A stretch of 64,000 nt of DNA. Source: Prorocentrum cordatum. Lineage: Eukaryota > Sar > Dinophyceae > Prorocentrales > Prorocentraceae. Shown piece by piece: positions 21,672 to 32,273 of the stretch (the stretch's first letter is position 1; each line of letters starts with the position of its first letter). The notes under the pieces were generated by a model. It was given only the letters and a program-made list of their open reading frames with translations. It was not told the origin of the DNA and searched no databases. The stretch spans positions 331,041 to 395,040 of the forward strand of contig CAUYUJ010019115.1 of assembly GCA_963575745.1 (NCBI GenBank). Direction: 5' to 3'. Both the position numbers and the translations under genes were made by a program.

Positions 21672-21806
21672 GCCAGACCCTGGCGACGGAACGCCGAACA
21701 GGACTCAGCATAAAGAAGAATTGGTCCTTCTGCCCGTTGAGCTCCCGAGCGATGACGGCGGCCGAGTTTCCGAAAATCTGCGTTGGACGGGGGACCTAAG
21801 TGGAGG

Positions 21807-23156
21807 CTAAAAGAACCAATTCGTCTTCATGCTGGGCCCCACTCGCGCCCCAACGATGCCTGAACGAAGAGCACCTGCCTCCGCAATCTGCTTCTGGTGC
21901 TCCCAGTCGTCCCCGCCGAGCCTGTCGCACTCCCTGAACATCTCCATAACGGGCACCATGACGACGCGCATGATGTCCATCTCAGGCAGGAAGTCCTGTG
22001 AGACAAACTCGACGGACTTCCTCCGATGCTCACTGTTCACCTTCTCCTTCGCACCCAGATTGGCCTCCGTGGGGTCGCCACTCTCTCTGGCCACCTCGGC
22101 TGGCTCCCCGAGCAAACCACATCCAGCGACCACCAGAGCGCCATCGCCCTCCATAGCAACATCCCGCTCGCCTTCCTCATGGCCCACTCCAGGGTCGTCG
22201 CAGATCGGCAGCGGCGCTGCGCCGCCGTCGTGGAGAGGAAGCTCATCGCCGACAGCCGCGCGTCCACGTCGCCCTCTCATGGCCGACTTCGTTCGCGCTG
22301 CACCGCCCACTTCAGCAACCCACAACTTGACGGTGTTCGAGAAGAGACCGTGACTATGCTCCAACAAGCCGAACTTGTCAATTGCCACTTCCTTGCCAAA
22401 CCACACGTTCCTCGCATTATTCTTGAACGTCCGAGGGCACACTGCGAACGATAGCCCTGAAACAAGCCGGTTTGCCCAGGCCGTCCCCCCAGCAACGTCG
22501 GCTGGCATGCGAGGGCAGTGCACGTGGATAGTCTCGCGATCTCTCCAATCGCCATTGGGAAGCATGCGTAATATAACTAACCTCTCCACCAAGAACTCTC
22601 CTGTCCGCGCATGCATTGCCAACGCCCGCTTCATGTGCGACGTGTGCTCAGGATCTGGGTCGCCGACAACAAAACGAACCATCGATCTGATCCGAGCTGT
22701 CAAGCACCTCCTGAGGCGGGAAATCGCGCCTGCAACTTCCGTCGCCAATGCCACTCTGATCATTCCTGTAATCATATACTCGAAGTGTCTGAATGTCCTG
22801 CCGAAAACGAGGGCCACGAGATGTGCATGGCAATCGAGGTGGATGCGTTGCCAATCTGGACGGTCTTCTTTTCGCATCCCTCTCTCGCAGGCACCGTTGG
22901 CGCCCCCTCTGTCCGTGCAAGACCCCCTGCAACGTTGCTCGTACCTCGCTGAAAAACCGTTCGTTGTCCATATCTGTCGAACCCCTTGCCGCGTAGTCTC
23001 GCCCGTAACCCTGTCGAAACACTGCAAGTTAGAAAGCCACCGCCCTACGATGAACCCAATGTGTTGAGCGCCATGGAGCTCAATGGCAATCAACGCACCC
23101 CAGCGACCCTCGACTTGAAACAATCTCGCTGGACCCGTTTCTTTGAAATTCAGCAA
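21807..23156 (-). CDS. Central coding block of the family gene (LPNGDWR block)
   Basis: A 449-codon frame. Recognisable blocks: DWQRIHLDCHAHLVALVFGR (about residues 100-120), ITGMIRVALATEVAG, the LRRCLTARIRSMVRFVVGD stretch, LRMLPNGDWRDRETIHVHCP (near 22550), LVSGLSFAVCPRTF, then GLLEHSHGLFSNTVKLWVAE and, towards the end, FLPEMDIMRVVMVPVMEMF with DDWEHQKQIAEAGALR. The pattern H-C-x-x-H ... TGM ... LPNGDWR ... ALC ... LGL.E.CHGLLS matches the central part of the unnamed dinoflagellate family. The segment around residues 290-390 is Ala/Gly/Glu-rich and less conserved. No catalytic motif is known to me. The start shown is the first Met; the true exon start is probably near it, since the preceding block ends in another frame close by. 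Confidence 0.7.
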   Translation of the reverse strand: MLNFKETGPARLFQVEGRWGALIAIELHGAQHIGFIVGRWLSNLQCFDRVTGETTRQGVRQIWTTNGFSARYEQRCRGSCTDRGGANGACERGMRKEDRPDWQRIHLDCHAHLVALVFGRTFRHFEYMITGMIRVALATEVAGAISRLRRCLTARIRSMVRFVVGDPDPEHTSHMKRALAMHARTGEFLVERLVILRMLPNGDWRDRETIHVHCPRMPADVAGGTAWANRLVSGLSFAVCPRTFKNNARNVWFGKEVAIDKFGLLEHSHGLFSNTVKLWVAEVGGAARTKSAMRGRRGRAAVGDELPLHDGGAAPLPICDDPGVGHEEGERDVAMEGDGALVVAGCGLLGEPAEVARESGDPTEANLGAKEKVNSEHRRKSVEFVSQDFLPEMDIMRVVMVPVMEMFRECDRLGGDDWEHQKQIAEAGALRSGIVGARVGPSMKTNWFF

Positions 23157-23485
23157 CCCATCCGACCAGTTAGTCTAGCAACCTCGGACAATGTCTGCCA
23201 AAACCTGGGCATCGCAGATGTCCTCGATTTTATCTTTGAGTCGTATTGGCATTGGTGTTTCGTCATATAAGTCAATCTCAAACACATGAAGCCGCCGAAC
23301 CAGGGGGATGCCACCAGTTGCCTGTCAAACGCGAGGCGGCTCGCAACGTCCAGGTCGAAACACAGCTGGGCCAACACAGCCCTCATTCTCGAACATGTTT
23401 TCGCATGAACATTGAAATATGTCTCGGTTACTGCTGGCTGTCTGATGGCGTTTGGCACGTCCAGTTTGAGAAGTCGAATGGCCAC
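23152..23485 (-). pseudogene. N-terminal block of the family gene, broken by a frameshift (YDETPM)
   Basis: The frame first reads AVTETYFNVHAKTCSRMRAV and continues to QLVASPW. At a run of five G on the plus strand (23303-23307) the sensible reading moves to another frame, RRLHVFEIDLYDETPMPIRL followed by KIEDICDAQVLADIVRGC and a stop. ETYFNVHAKT and YDETPMPIR are both family hallmarks, so both halves belong to the gene and one base is missing or extra at the homopolymer. Without raw reads I cannot tell a true mutation from a sequencing error. Confidence 0.65.
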
Positions 23486-23611
23486 ATTCGCGGCCTTGTC
23501 ATCAACGCCATTACCAGGGGCGACCGCGAAAGCAACTCACATCTCGAGATAAGTGGAAAGCATCGTGGGCACGAACGGGATATACTTAAGCTTCGCAATG
23601 TCAATGACCGA

Positions 23612-23998
23612 TTATGTTACACGAGGAATGTGTTTTGGGAGCGGCACAAGGACTTCTGACAGTGGCCGTGCTGCGACAATGCCGATATCACCGTCCCCAG
23701 GCGACCTCACATTCACGGGAGCTGGATTGCGTTTCGGTCTTCCTCTGGCTTTGGGCGCGGGGCGATTGCAATGATTCTGGCACGAACTTGCTATCGCGGC
23801 GATCTCGTCACGGACTGTCAATGATTCTGGCACCTGCATGCTCTCTGGATCGATCTCGTCACGGACTTGAACGTGTTCTGGCACGAGCTGGGCATCATTG
23901 TCGTCCTGATTTTCAGCTAACAAATCGTCCAGTTCTGACCTTGCAACCGCCAGAGCATCCAAACCATCCTCTGCCAACAATTCATCCAGTTCGGACAT
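23612..23998 (-). CDS. N-terminal acidic exon with SELDDLLAE repeats and an AT-hook-like motif
   Basis: Starts MSELDELLAEDGLDALAVAR and repeats SELDDLLAENQDDND. It then has two similar units (VRDEIDPESMQVPESLTVRD) and a basic RGRPKRNPAPV motif that resembles an AT-hook core (RGRP). It ends in PLPKHIPRVT near 23612. Strand, distance and order suit the first coding exon of the gene running to 18851, but the link is inferred. An acidic N-terminus plus an AT-hook-like stretch suggests a nuclear or DNA-associated protein; this is weak evidence. Confidence 0.5.
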   Translation of the reverse strand: MSELDELLAEDGLDALAVARSELDDLLAENQDDNDAQLVPEHVQVRDEIDPESMQVPESLTVRDEIAAIASSCQNHCNRPAPKARGRPKRNPAPVNVRSPGDGDIGIVAARPLSEVLVPLPKHIPRVT

Positions 23999-24000
23999 GA

Positions 24001-24485
24001 AGTTGCACGTGTAGGAATATCACAAAAAAGACTGTTGTGGGCCAAAGTGGCTATAACTCCTGGTGGCGCCGAGGAAGGTTGAGCGAAACTGCTCCAGAAA
24101 TCTCGAGTGGTCCCTAGTAGGCTCCTTCAAGCCAAATTCCCAAGATGGCCCCAGACATTCCGATACTCCCCAATCATCCTCAGATATCCCAGAACTACAT
24201 GCAACATTCTCAGACATCCCAAGGCATCTCAAGACATCCCAAAACATGTGCGTACCGATAGACGATTTTATATTACAATCGCTAGTGTTATAAGAGACTG
24301 GTACAAGCTCCGAGCCAAAATCCGAGGCAAAAAATCAGTCAGTTGCCGAAGCAAGATAATAGTGGTTTGATTTGTAATAACAAGAAGGGCCCAGAGTGGT
24401 CCCCGAGGCTCTAAAACAGTGCCTCTTGAAGTCAGCCCCAGAGGCTCTGAAACAGTGCTTTTGATTTTCCTAGCTGTAGGGGGAC
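24001..24485. other. Upstream spacer with AGACATCCCA words
   Basis: Between the acidic exon and the third array module. CAAGACATCCCA / CTCAGACATCCCA words recur every ~10-14 bp at 24175-24245. No gene recognised. Confidence 0.5.
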
Positions 24486-24489
24486 ATGC

Positions 24490-25400
24490 GGTTTACAGCA
24501 CGAAGCGTGTGAAGGGTGTGCCGAAACGGGTGTGCGGGACGCATGCGGGCACACCCACTGGGGCCTTCGGTGGAGCTCCCTATGGGGCCACGAAACGTGT
24601 GAGGGGTGTGCCGAAATGGGTGTGTGGGACGCATGCGGGCACACCCACTGGGACCTTCGGTGGACCTCCCTATGGGGCCACGAAACGTGTGAACGCTGTA
24701 CCGAAATGGGTGTGCGGGACGCGTGCGGGCACACCCACTGGGACCTTCGGTGGAGCTCCCTATGGGGCCACGAAGCGTGTGATGGGTGGGCCGAAATTGG
24801 TTTGCGGGACGCATGCGGGCACACCCACTGGGACCTTCGGTGGGGCTCCCTATGGGGCCACGAAACGTGTGAAGGGTGTGCCGACATGGGTGTGCGGGAC
24901 GCATGCGGGCACACCCGCTGGGACCTTCGGTGGAGCTACCTATGGGGCCACGAAACGTGTGAAAGGTGTGCCGAAATGAGTGTGCGGGACACATGCGGGC
25001 ACACCCTCTGGGACCTTCGGTGGAGCTCCCTATGGGGCCACGAAACGTGTGAGGGGTGTGCCGAAATGTGTGTGAGGGACGCATGCGGGCACACCCACTG
25101 GGACCTTCGGTGGAGCCCCCTATGGGGCAACGAAACGTGTGAGGGGTGTACCGGAATGGGTGTGCGGGACGCATGCGGGCACACCCACTGGGACCTTCGG
25201 TGGAGCTCCCTATGGGGCCACGAAACGTTTGAGGGGTGTGCCGAAATGGGTAATGACGATGATGATGGTGGGAGGAGGAGGAGGAGGAGGCGGAGGAGGA
25301 GGAGGAGAGGAGGAGAGGAGAGGAGAGGAGAGGAGAGGAGGAGAGGAGACGCGGGCCACCGTCTCATCAAAACGAGGACCCAACACCACAGGACGGTTGG
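24490..25400 (-). repeat. Tandem-array module, copy 3 (exact 90-bp period, inverted)
   Basis: The CACGAAACGTGTGA block recurs at 24499, 24589, 24679, 24769, 24859, 24949, 25039, 25129 and 25219, exactly 90 bp apart, giving about eight units. Each unit is the reverse complement of the units in copies 1 and 2. At 25250-25400 follow a GGA tract, CGCGGG, GACGAGACGGTG-like sequence in reverse complement and ACCACAGGACGG, which is the module leader in reverse complement. Because 90 is divisible by three and the units lack stops, a 234-codon frame stays open on the minus strand and a 329-codon frame on the plus strand; neither looks like a real protein. Confidence 0.9.
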
Positions 25401-25799
25401 GAAAAACCTTCGGTGCCGGAAGGATTTCGCAATCGAGTCTCCAAAACACATACAAAAACACATGGTTTCGCAACAGTTGTTTGCTAAAAAAGTTTCCGCG
25501 CAAGCTCTTGCGAAATCTTGAAGAAAAACCATAGGTGTTCTCAAGATTTTCACAACATGCTACCAAACGGGCTTCGCGCGCGTGCATGTCGAAATCAGTC
25601 AAACGCCCTTGCGCGTGTGCCGTCGCGAAAATCCTCTTCAAAAAATGCGGCGAAGTGCAGACGCGCGCGTCGTCGCGGGCGTATGCCGAAACCTTTAAAA
25701 CCTATCGGTTTCGGAAGTGTTTCAAAATCGTGCGTCCAAAAAGCCTACAAAAACCCAAGGCTTCGCAACGCGGATTTTCAACAAAAGCGTGCGCGCGCT

Positions 25800-25807
25800 C
25801 GCTCTTG

Positions 25808-25838
<31 letters not shown>

Positions 25839-26030
25839 CTCCCTCCTCCCGCGTCGTCGTCGTCGTCGCCTACGTCGTCCTCTGTCTTTTCTCGTGTTCG
25901 TCGTCGTCGTCCTCTTTGGCGTCGGTGTCGTTTCCGTCGTCGTTGTCGCCGTGGTCGTCCTTGCTCCTCCTCCCACGTCGTCGTCGTCGTCCGTCGTCGG
26001 CGTCTCGTCGTCGTCCTTCCTATTTGGTCG

Positions 26031-26062
<32 letters not shown>

Positions 26063-26335
26063 TTCCCTCCTCCCTCGTCGTTGTCGTCGTCGGCGTCGCC
26101 GTCCTTCCTCCTTTTTCGTCGTCGTTCGCGTCGTCGCCGTCCTCCCTCCTCCCTCGTCGTTGTCGTCGTTGTCGTCGTTGTCGCCGTCGTCGTCCTTCCT
26201 CCTCCCTCGTCGTCGCCTTCGTTGGCGTCGTCGTCGTCGTTTTCGTCGTCGTCGGCGTTTTTGTCGTCGTCGAAATCGTCGGAGACGTCGCCGGTGTCGT
26301 CCTAGTCGTTGTCGTCGGTGTCGTCGTTGTCGGCC
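25800..26335. repeat. GTC-rich tract, copy 1
   Basis: Imperfect (GTC)n with CCTCCCTCC interruptions. Low-complexity open frames exist in nearly all six frames. Confidence 0.95.
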
Positions 26336-27074
26336 TTAACCGGTTTTAAACCAAGTTGCGGGTGGGTGGATGAGATGTTTGCGCGAGCAATGGAGATGAC
26401 GACTTCAAGTTCAGCAGAGTGGAACAACATAATAAACTCTACCCCCCACGGCGTTATCACACCCCCGCGTCCTATGTAGATCACATACGAGTATGACCAC
26501 ATGTCCATCCAACAAATAGAAATATAATGTCCCAGGCCAACCGGGTTCCCCCCTGAGGTTCCCTCGTGGAAAAAACAACGATACGCGGGGACGTCTTGCG
26601 TTCTAACATAACACTTTTTTTTGCACGAATCCTTTGCAACAAATGGGGCGAAGTGCGCACGCGCGCGTTGTCGCGCGCGCATGCCGAAACCCTTCAAAAA
26701 CCGTCGTTTCTGGAAGGATGTCGCAATCAAGTTTCCAACGCAGCACACAAAAGCACAGGGTTTCGCAACACTGTTTTGCAAAAGAAACAAAAAAAACGCA
26801 CGCGCGAGCTCTTGCGTAATCTTCAGAAAAAACCAGAGGTTTGTTTTTCGAGATGTTCACAAAATGCTACCAAACGGGTTTCGCGCGCGCATGTCGGGAT
26901 CTGTCAAACGCACTTGCGCGTGTGCCGTCGAGAGAATCCTCTGCAACAAATAAGGCGGAGTGCAGACGAGAGCGTCGTCGCGCGCGTATGCCGAAATCTG
27001 TCAAAACCCGTCGGTGTCGGAAGGATTTCAAAATCGTGTGTCCAAAAAACCTATAACAAAAGCGAGCGCGCGCG

Positions 27075-28025
27075 CTCTTGCGTCGTCGTCGCCGTCGTCG
27101 TCGTCGCAGTCCTCCCTCCTCCCGCGTCGTCGTCGTCGTCGCCTACGTCGTCCTCTGTCTTTCCTCGTGTTCGTCGTCGTCCTCTTTGGCATCGTGGTCG
27201 TTTCCGTCGTCGTTGTCGCCGTGGTCGTCCTTGCTCCTTCTCCCTCGTCGTCGTCGTCCGTCGTCGGCGTCTCGTCGTCGTCCCTCCTATTTGGTCGCCG
27301 TCGTCGTCGTCGTTGTCGTCGTCGTCGTCTTCCCTCCTCCCTCGTCGTAGTCGTCGTCGGCGTCGCCGTCCTTCCTCCTTTTTCGTCGTTCGCGTCGTCG
27401 CCGTCTCCCTCCTCCTTCGTCGTTGTCGTCGTTGTCGTCGTTGTCGTCATCCATCTTCTCTTCCGTCGTTGTCGTCTTCGTTGGCGACGTCGTCGTCGTC
27501 TTCGTCGTCGTCGTCGGCGTCGGCGTCGTCGTCGTCCTTGTCGTCGTCGACGTCGGCGTCGTCGTCGTCGCCGCCGTCGTCGTCGTCGTGGTCGCTGTCG
27601 TCGTCGGCGTCGTTGCCGTCGTTGTCGCCGTCGTCGTCCTCCCTCTTCCCTCGTCGTCGTCTGCGTTGGCGACGCCGTCGTCGTCGTCGTCGGCGTCGGC
27701 GTCGTCGTCGTCATCGTCGGCGTCGACGTCGGCGTCGGCGTCGTCGCAGTCGTCGTCGTCGTCGTCGGCGTCGATGATATCGTCGTCGTCGTCGTCGTCG
27801 GTGTCGTCGTTGTCGTCGTCGTCGTCGTCGTCGGCGTCGTCAGTCGTCGTTGTCATCGTCGTCGTCGGCGTCGTCGTCGGCCTCGTCGTCGTCGTCGGCG
27901 TCGGCGTCGTCGTCGTCGTCGTCGGCGTCGTCGAAATCGTTGGGGACGTCGTCGGTGTCGTCGTAGTCGTTGTCGGCGGCGTCGTCGTCGTCGTTGTCGC
28001 TGTCGTCGTCGGCGTCGTTGTCGTT
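27075..28025. repeat. GTC-rich tract, copy 2 (~950 bp)
   Basis: The longest of the three GTC tracts, with internal higher-order repetition (GTCGGCGTC and GTCGTCGTTGTC words). Confidence 0.95.
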
Positions 28026-28163
28026 GCCAAGTGCCATTTGGTACCCACCGCCACGGTCTTAAGAGATTTTGCAAACCAAATTGCGGGTGGGTGGGTGGGA
28101 CGATTGCGCGAACAGTGGGGTTGATAACTTCAAATTCGGCAAGTGAATTCTCCTTGTTTTTAT

Positions 28164-28201
28164 ATATATATATACATATATCTATATATATATATATATA
28201 A
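28164..28201. repeat. (TA)n microsatellite
   Basis: TATATA runs with CATATC interruptions in the spacer between the second and third copies of the triplicated unit. Confidence 0.9.
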
Positions 28202-28869
28202 ATCTCTACCACCCCCCCGGCGTTATCGGTCCCCCTTTCGGGTATGTAAATCATATATGATTATGACCACATGTCCATCCTAAATAGGAAATCCCGGTGT
28301 CCCAGACCAACCGGGTTCCCCCCCCTGAGGTTCCCTCGTGGAAAAAACACTGTGCGGTGACATTTGTTGTTCTAACATAAGATTTGTTTTACCAGCCCCT
28401 TGCAAAAAATGGGACGAAGTGCACACGCGCGCGTCGTCGCGCGCGCATGCCGAAATCCTTCGGGAATCTTCGGTGCCGGAAGGATTTCGCAATCGAGTTT
28501 CCCAAAAAGCACACACAAAAAAAAACGCAGGGTTTCGCGTCGCAGTGTTAAAAAAGCTTGCGCGCGAGCTCTTGCGTAATCTTAAGAAAAACCATAGTTT
28601 TTTTGTTCTCAAGATTTTCACAACATGCTACCAAACGGGCTTCGCGCGCGCGCATGTCGAAATCTGTCGAACGTCCTTGCGCGCGTGCCGTCGCGAGAAC
28701 CCTCTGCAAAACAAAAAAAAAAAACGAAGTGCAGGCGCTCGCGTCGTCGCGCGCGCATGCCGAAATCCTTCAAGACCCATCGGTTTCGGAAGGGTTTCAA
28801 AATTGTGTCCAAAAACCTGCAAACACAAGGTTTCGCAACACTGATTTTTGACAATAGCGTGCGCGCGCT

Positions 28870-29405
28870 CTTGCGTCGTCGTCGTCGTCGTCGCCGTTCC
28901 CCCTCCTCCCGCGTCGTCGTCGTCGCCTACGTCGTCCTCTGTCTGTCCTCGTGTTCGTCGTCGTCGTCCTCTTTGACGTCGTGGTCGTTTCCGTCGTCTT
29001 TGCCGCCGTGGTCGTCAATCCTCCACCTCCCTCGTCGCCGTCGTCGTCCGTCGTCGGCGTCTCGTCGTCGTCCCTCCTATTTCGTCGCCGGCATCGCCGT
29101 CGTCGTCGTGGTTGTCGTCGTCGTCGTCTCCCCTCCTCCCTCGTCGTTGTCGTCGTCGGCGTCGCCGCCCTTCCTCCTTCTCTGCGTTCGCGTCGTCGCC
29201 ATTTCCCTTCTCCCTCGTCGTTGTCGTCGTTGTCGCCGTCGTCGTCATCCATCTTCTCTTCCGTCGTTGTCGTCTTCGTTGGCGACGTCGTCGTCGTCTT
29301 CGTCGTCGTCGTCGGCGTCGGCGTCGTCGTCGTCCTTGTCGTCGTCGACGTCGGCGTCGTCGTCGTCGCCGTCGTCGTCGTGGTCGCTGTCGTCGTCGGC
29401 GTCGG
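28870..29405. repeat. GTC-rich tract, copy 3
   Basis: As copy 1 in length and interruptions. Confidence 0.95.
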
Positions 29406-29695
29406 TTCGTGGCCAAGTGCCATGTGGCCCCTACCGTCACGGTCTCGATTTAAGAGGTCTTGCGACCAAGTTGCGGGTGGGAGGGCGGGGTGTTTACACG
29501 AGCAGCAGGGAGGACAGCTTCAAGACGGTCAAAGTGGATTACACGCGTAGCATGTACTGGCACAGCCGCCACCACAAAAAGCACTCCACATCCGCTCGAG
29601 ACTTGCATGTTGCACTGAATTGAACAACTCGGCGGCAGCAGCTCTGGCCATGGACGAAGGGTAAGCTGCTGCCGCTGCCGCCATGATGGAACTTT

Positions 29696-30313
29696 CTAAC
29701 ACAAAGCGATGTCGTCCCGTCCGTTGACATAGTCCTTTGCGGCCGCTGCAAACGCGGCGCAACCCGCAGAGACTTCCCATATGCCAGTTCTGCAGGCGAG
29801 TCCTGTTCCGAAAGTGGCCCCGTGCTGGCAGTAGTCCAAAGTCACCTGATTGCTGGCGGGGGCCTCGCATAATTTGCGAAGGCGGGGCAGCGCCCACAAC
29901 ATGGGGCTGGCTGGGTTCTCCATGATGACGCCGACCTGACTTGCCTTGCATGCTGAGATGATGGGCAAGGAGAACCGCACTGTCGCATTGCCGATATGGA
30001 CGCGGGCGCGGTCAGCTGGACGAGCCATCGAGTCGGAGAGTCCCCAGGTGCAGCCGGCCGCGCGCAGCGGCCCACCTGGGCGGCCTGGCCGGCCGCGCCG
30101 CGCAGCGCTCCGCGACGAGCAGGGCGCCCCGAGCCGCGCGCCGTCCACTAGTCCCTGGCGGATCCAGGCGACAAGTAGCTCCCGCACGCTGGGCGAGGTC
30201 GCGAGCTGCAAAGGGCAGTCCGCGATCTCCAGCGTCGCGACGGCGGCGCCCAGGTTGCGGAGCCCGGAGGCGATCCGCTTGGCGCCAGCGAAAAGCTCTA
30301 AGTAGACGCCACC
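29696..30313 (-). CDS. Methyltransferase-like domain of the YR retrotransposon
   Basis: About 205 codons. GGVYLELFAGAKRIASGLRN is a SAM-binding motif I of the type seen in C5-cytosine methyltransferases (LELFAG). RLGAPCSS holds a Pro-Cys dipeptide at the place of the catalytic PC motif, GVIMENPASPMLWALPRL an ENP motif, and LDYCQHG follows. The order fits a cytosine-methyltransferase-like fold, although the target-recognition part is not obvious. DIRS elements usually carry a methyltransferase-like domain, and retrotransposons encoding cytosine methyltransferases have been reported in dinoflagellates; which type this one represents is open. The frame is intact to its stop at 29696. Confidence 0.6.
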   Translation of the reverse strand, partial: GGVYLELFAGAKRIASGLRNLGAAVATLEIADCPLQLATSPSVRELLVAWIRQGLVDGARLGAPCSSRSAARRGRPGRPGGPLRAAGCTWGLSDSMARPADRARVHIGNATVRFSLPIISACKASQVGVIMENPASPMLWALPRLRKLCEAPASNQVTLDYCQHGATFGTGLACRTGIWEVSAGCAAFAAAAKDYVNGRDDIALC

Positions 30314-30499
30314 GCTGCGCGCTTCGCGGCGCGCTCGCAGCACCTCCGCCTTCACGCTCCGCTTCAGCGCGGCGGCTGCAGGGCAAGTGGCGCGGCCAGC
30401 GGCGGCAGCGCCGGGGGGCGGAGGCCCTGCGCGAAGCTCGCAAGGCCCTCCTCCGCCGTCCGCGCGAACGAGATGGCGGCAGGAGAGAACTTGGTCGCC

Positions 30500-31312
30500 T
30501 CCCGCAAGGCCAGCGCCGCCTTCTCGTAGCGCCTGACCGATCCGCCCGTCCTCCAGCGCCCTCGTGTCTTGATCTCGGGGGGCGTCCTTCTCTGCGAGAT
30601 CGCATCGAAGGGCGCTCCCCCATGGCGCAGGGAGTAGAGCTGCGGGTGGAACGCGTGAACGCCGCTGACCAGAGCCGCGCTGTGCATCACTGAGGTGAGG
30701 TGCACCGCGACGAGCGACCAGAGGGGGCCCGCGGCGCGCCGAGCGGGCCCAGTCCAGCATCGCGCTCTCGCCGCGCTCGCCTGTCTTGCTGGCGCGGCCG
30801 AGCTCGCGCGCCCAGGGGATGAGGCCCCAGGGCGGCGAGCCCCCCGTCCCTCTGACCGGCGGCGCCGGCGACTCGGGCGACAGCGCGAACAGCTCGCCTG
30901 GGCGGAGGTCGGCCATGGAGACCATCAGCACCGCGACGGCCTCATCGTGGTGTCCTAGCCACAGCAGCCCGCCGATCAGCGGCATAAGCCCGCGGTATGG
31001 CAGCGGCCCGCGGCCGCGGGCGGGCATGAGCTTGCGCCATCGGGCGATCGCGCGCCAGGCCCTAGGCAGCTGCCGCTGAGCCTTCAGCTCGGGCCACAGG
31101 CGCTGCAGGGCGGCTGAGAACTTGGACCCGTCGCTGGCGGGGCGCCCGCTCTGATAGAGGACGTCGAACCACTGAGTGATGACGTCGCCCAGGGGACGGG
31201 GGTCCGAGTTCTGGAAGCATTCCTGAGCCACGTGCTGCTTGAACCAGCCCAGGCGGCGGAGGTAGCCCAGCATGGTGGCCGCCTTCGCCGACGACAGACA
31301 GCTCCAGGACAC
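30500..31312 (-). pseudogene. Tyrosine recombinase of the YR retrotransposon, frameshifted
   Basis: The N-terminal part (MLGYLRRLGWFKQHVAQECF, then LPRAWRAIARWRKLMPARGR) resembles a core-binding region. The catalytic domain begins with LLWLGHHDEAVAVLMVSMAD and LRPGELFAL, where Arg137 (about 30904) fits the first catalytic Arg (ARxxE box). The rest is in another frame starting near 30705: LYSLRHGG (Tyr-Ser-Leu-Arg-His, the HxLRH box, Arg near 30627), KTRGRWRTGG (Trp at the H/W position) and SVRRYEKAA (nucleophilic Tyr near 30528). All expected catalytic positions are recognisable across the frameshift. In YR elements this enzyme inserts a circular cDNA. Confidence 0.7.
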
Positions 31313-31599
31313 TGCTCTGCAGAGCTCGGGCGATGGGCTCTGCCACAGCGTTGTGCTCGGACGCCTTCCTCGCGCGCTTGCGTGCGCGCATCGCCGAGGC
31401 AGGGCAGACCCGGAGCCTGGAGAGGCTCTGCGAGCTCTTCGATGCCCTCGAGGCCCCCGCTGCTCTCTGCGCCGAGGGATGCCGAGCTGTTGGGGTCAGC
31501 GGCGGAGCTGCAGTCAACGCCGGAGTCCTCGTCGTCGCCGAGGTCGAAGCCGAGCAGCGCGGCGAGCTCGATCTTGTCGCGGAACTGCTGGCAGGCCAC

Positions 31600-32240
31600 T
31601 CTCTGGTCAGCCTTCCGCCCCTGCATCGGTCGGTAGGCGTTGGCGAGCCAATCGGAGTCAACGCGACTCGGCGCCAGTCGCCCTCGCGACAGAGCGTCGG
31701 CAGGGTTCATCTCGCTCGGCACCCAGCGGACATGGAAGCGACCGCTGGCGAAGAGACTGAGCTCGGCGAGCTCCCTCGCCCGCCCCTTGGCGACCGCCGG
31801 GGCTGAGGCCAAATTGTCCACGAGGAAGAGGGCGCGCGTTCGGCGGCGAGCTCGGGTCCGTAGTAGGTGCCGAACCGCCATAACGACAGCCCGACCCTCC
31901 ATCCGCACGATGTCGCCCCCCCCCCGCCACCTCCCGCGCGCGCAGACCTTCCAGCCAGGAGCAGCCGCCGCCGAAGCCGGAACCTCATCGAGCAGCCTGG
32001 CCCCTCAGGGTTGGACGTCCGCAGCAAGCCGAACAGCGGGGCGAGACCGAAGATCGCCGAGATCGAGTCCGAGGATGTCAGGGTGAAGCGCGTGCTCGCG
32101 TGCGCTCACTGCCTCGCCCGCCCGAAACCTCCACCTCGCATCGCACCATCCCACCAGGGCAGCGTCACCACGACCCCGCTGAAAACAAACCCCAAAGCCG
32201 CCCGTCGACGCGTCGCTGGCGCGCACGAGGCCACCCCAGG
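31600..32240 (-). pseudogene. RNase H domain of the YR retrotransposon
   Basis: Four acidic positions of an RNase H fold can be followed across one frameshift: the Asp in VRASDASTGGFGVCF (about 32214), the Glu in RMEGRAVVMAVRHLL (about 31899), the Asp in LFLVDNLASAPAV (about 31818) and the Asp in VRWVPSEMNPADALSRG (about 31698). The last motif is typical of retroelement RNase H (VPxxxNxADxxSR). The first Asp lies in a different frame from the other three, so an indel separates them between about 32100 and 31920. In the living element the domain would degrade RNA in the RNA-DNA hybrid during reverse transcription. Confidence 0.7.
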
Positions 32241-32273
32241 GCACGCGCGCTGCGTGAAAGTAAGGGCAAGAGA

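Larger units (their letters stand above)
25400..29530 (+). repeat. Triplicated 1.3-1.8 kb unit with GTC tracts
   Basis: Three direct copies, marked by TGCTACCAAACGGG(C/T)TTCG at about 25559, 26865 and 28626, by CGCGCG(C/T)ATGCCGAAA blocks, and by TTGCGGGTGGG near 26355, 28083 and 29472. The first two are separated by a spacer with GACCACATGTCCATCC and CTGAGGTTCCCTCGTGGAAA (26495-26575; repeated at 28263-28345). Each copy carries a (GTC)n-rich tract and copy lengths differ mainly in that tract. No protein family is recognisable; the long Ser, Arg and Val frames come from the trinucleotide. Confidence 0.85.

Noticed and set aside
24470-25174. 234-codon minus-strand frame with 30-residue repeats
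   Set aside because: A 90-bp satellite without stops gives this automatically; the opposite strand is open for 329 codons and homologous arrays with other periods do not keep the frame.
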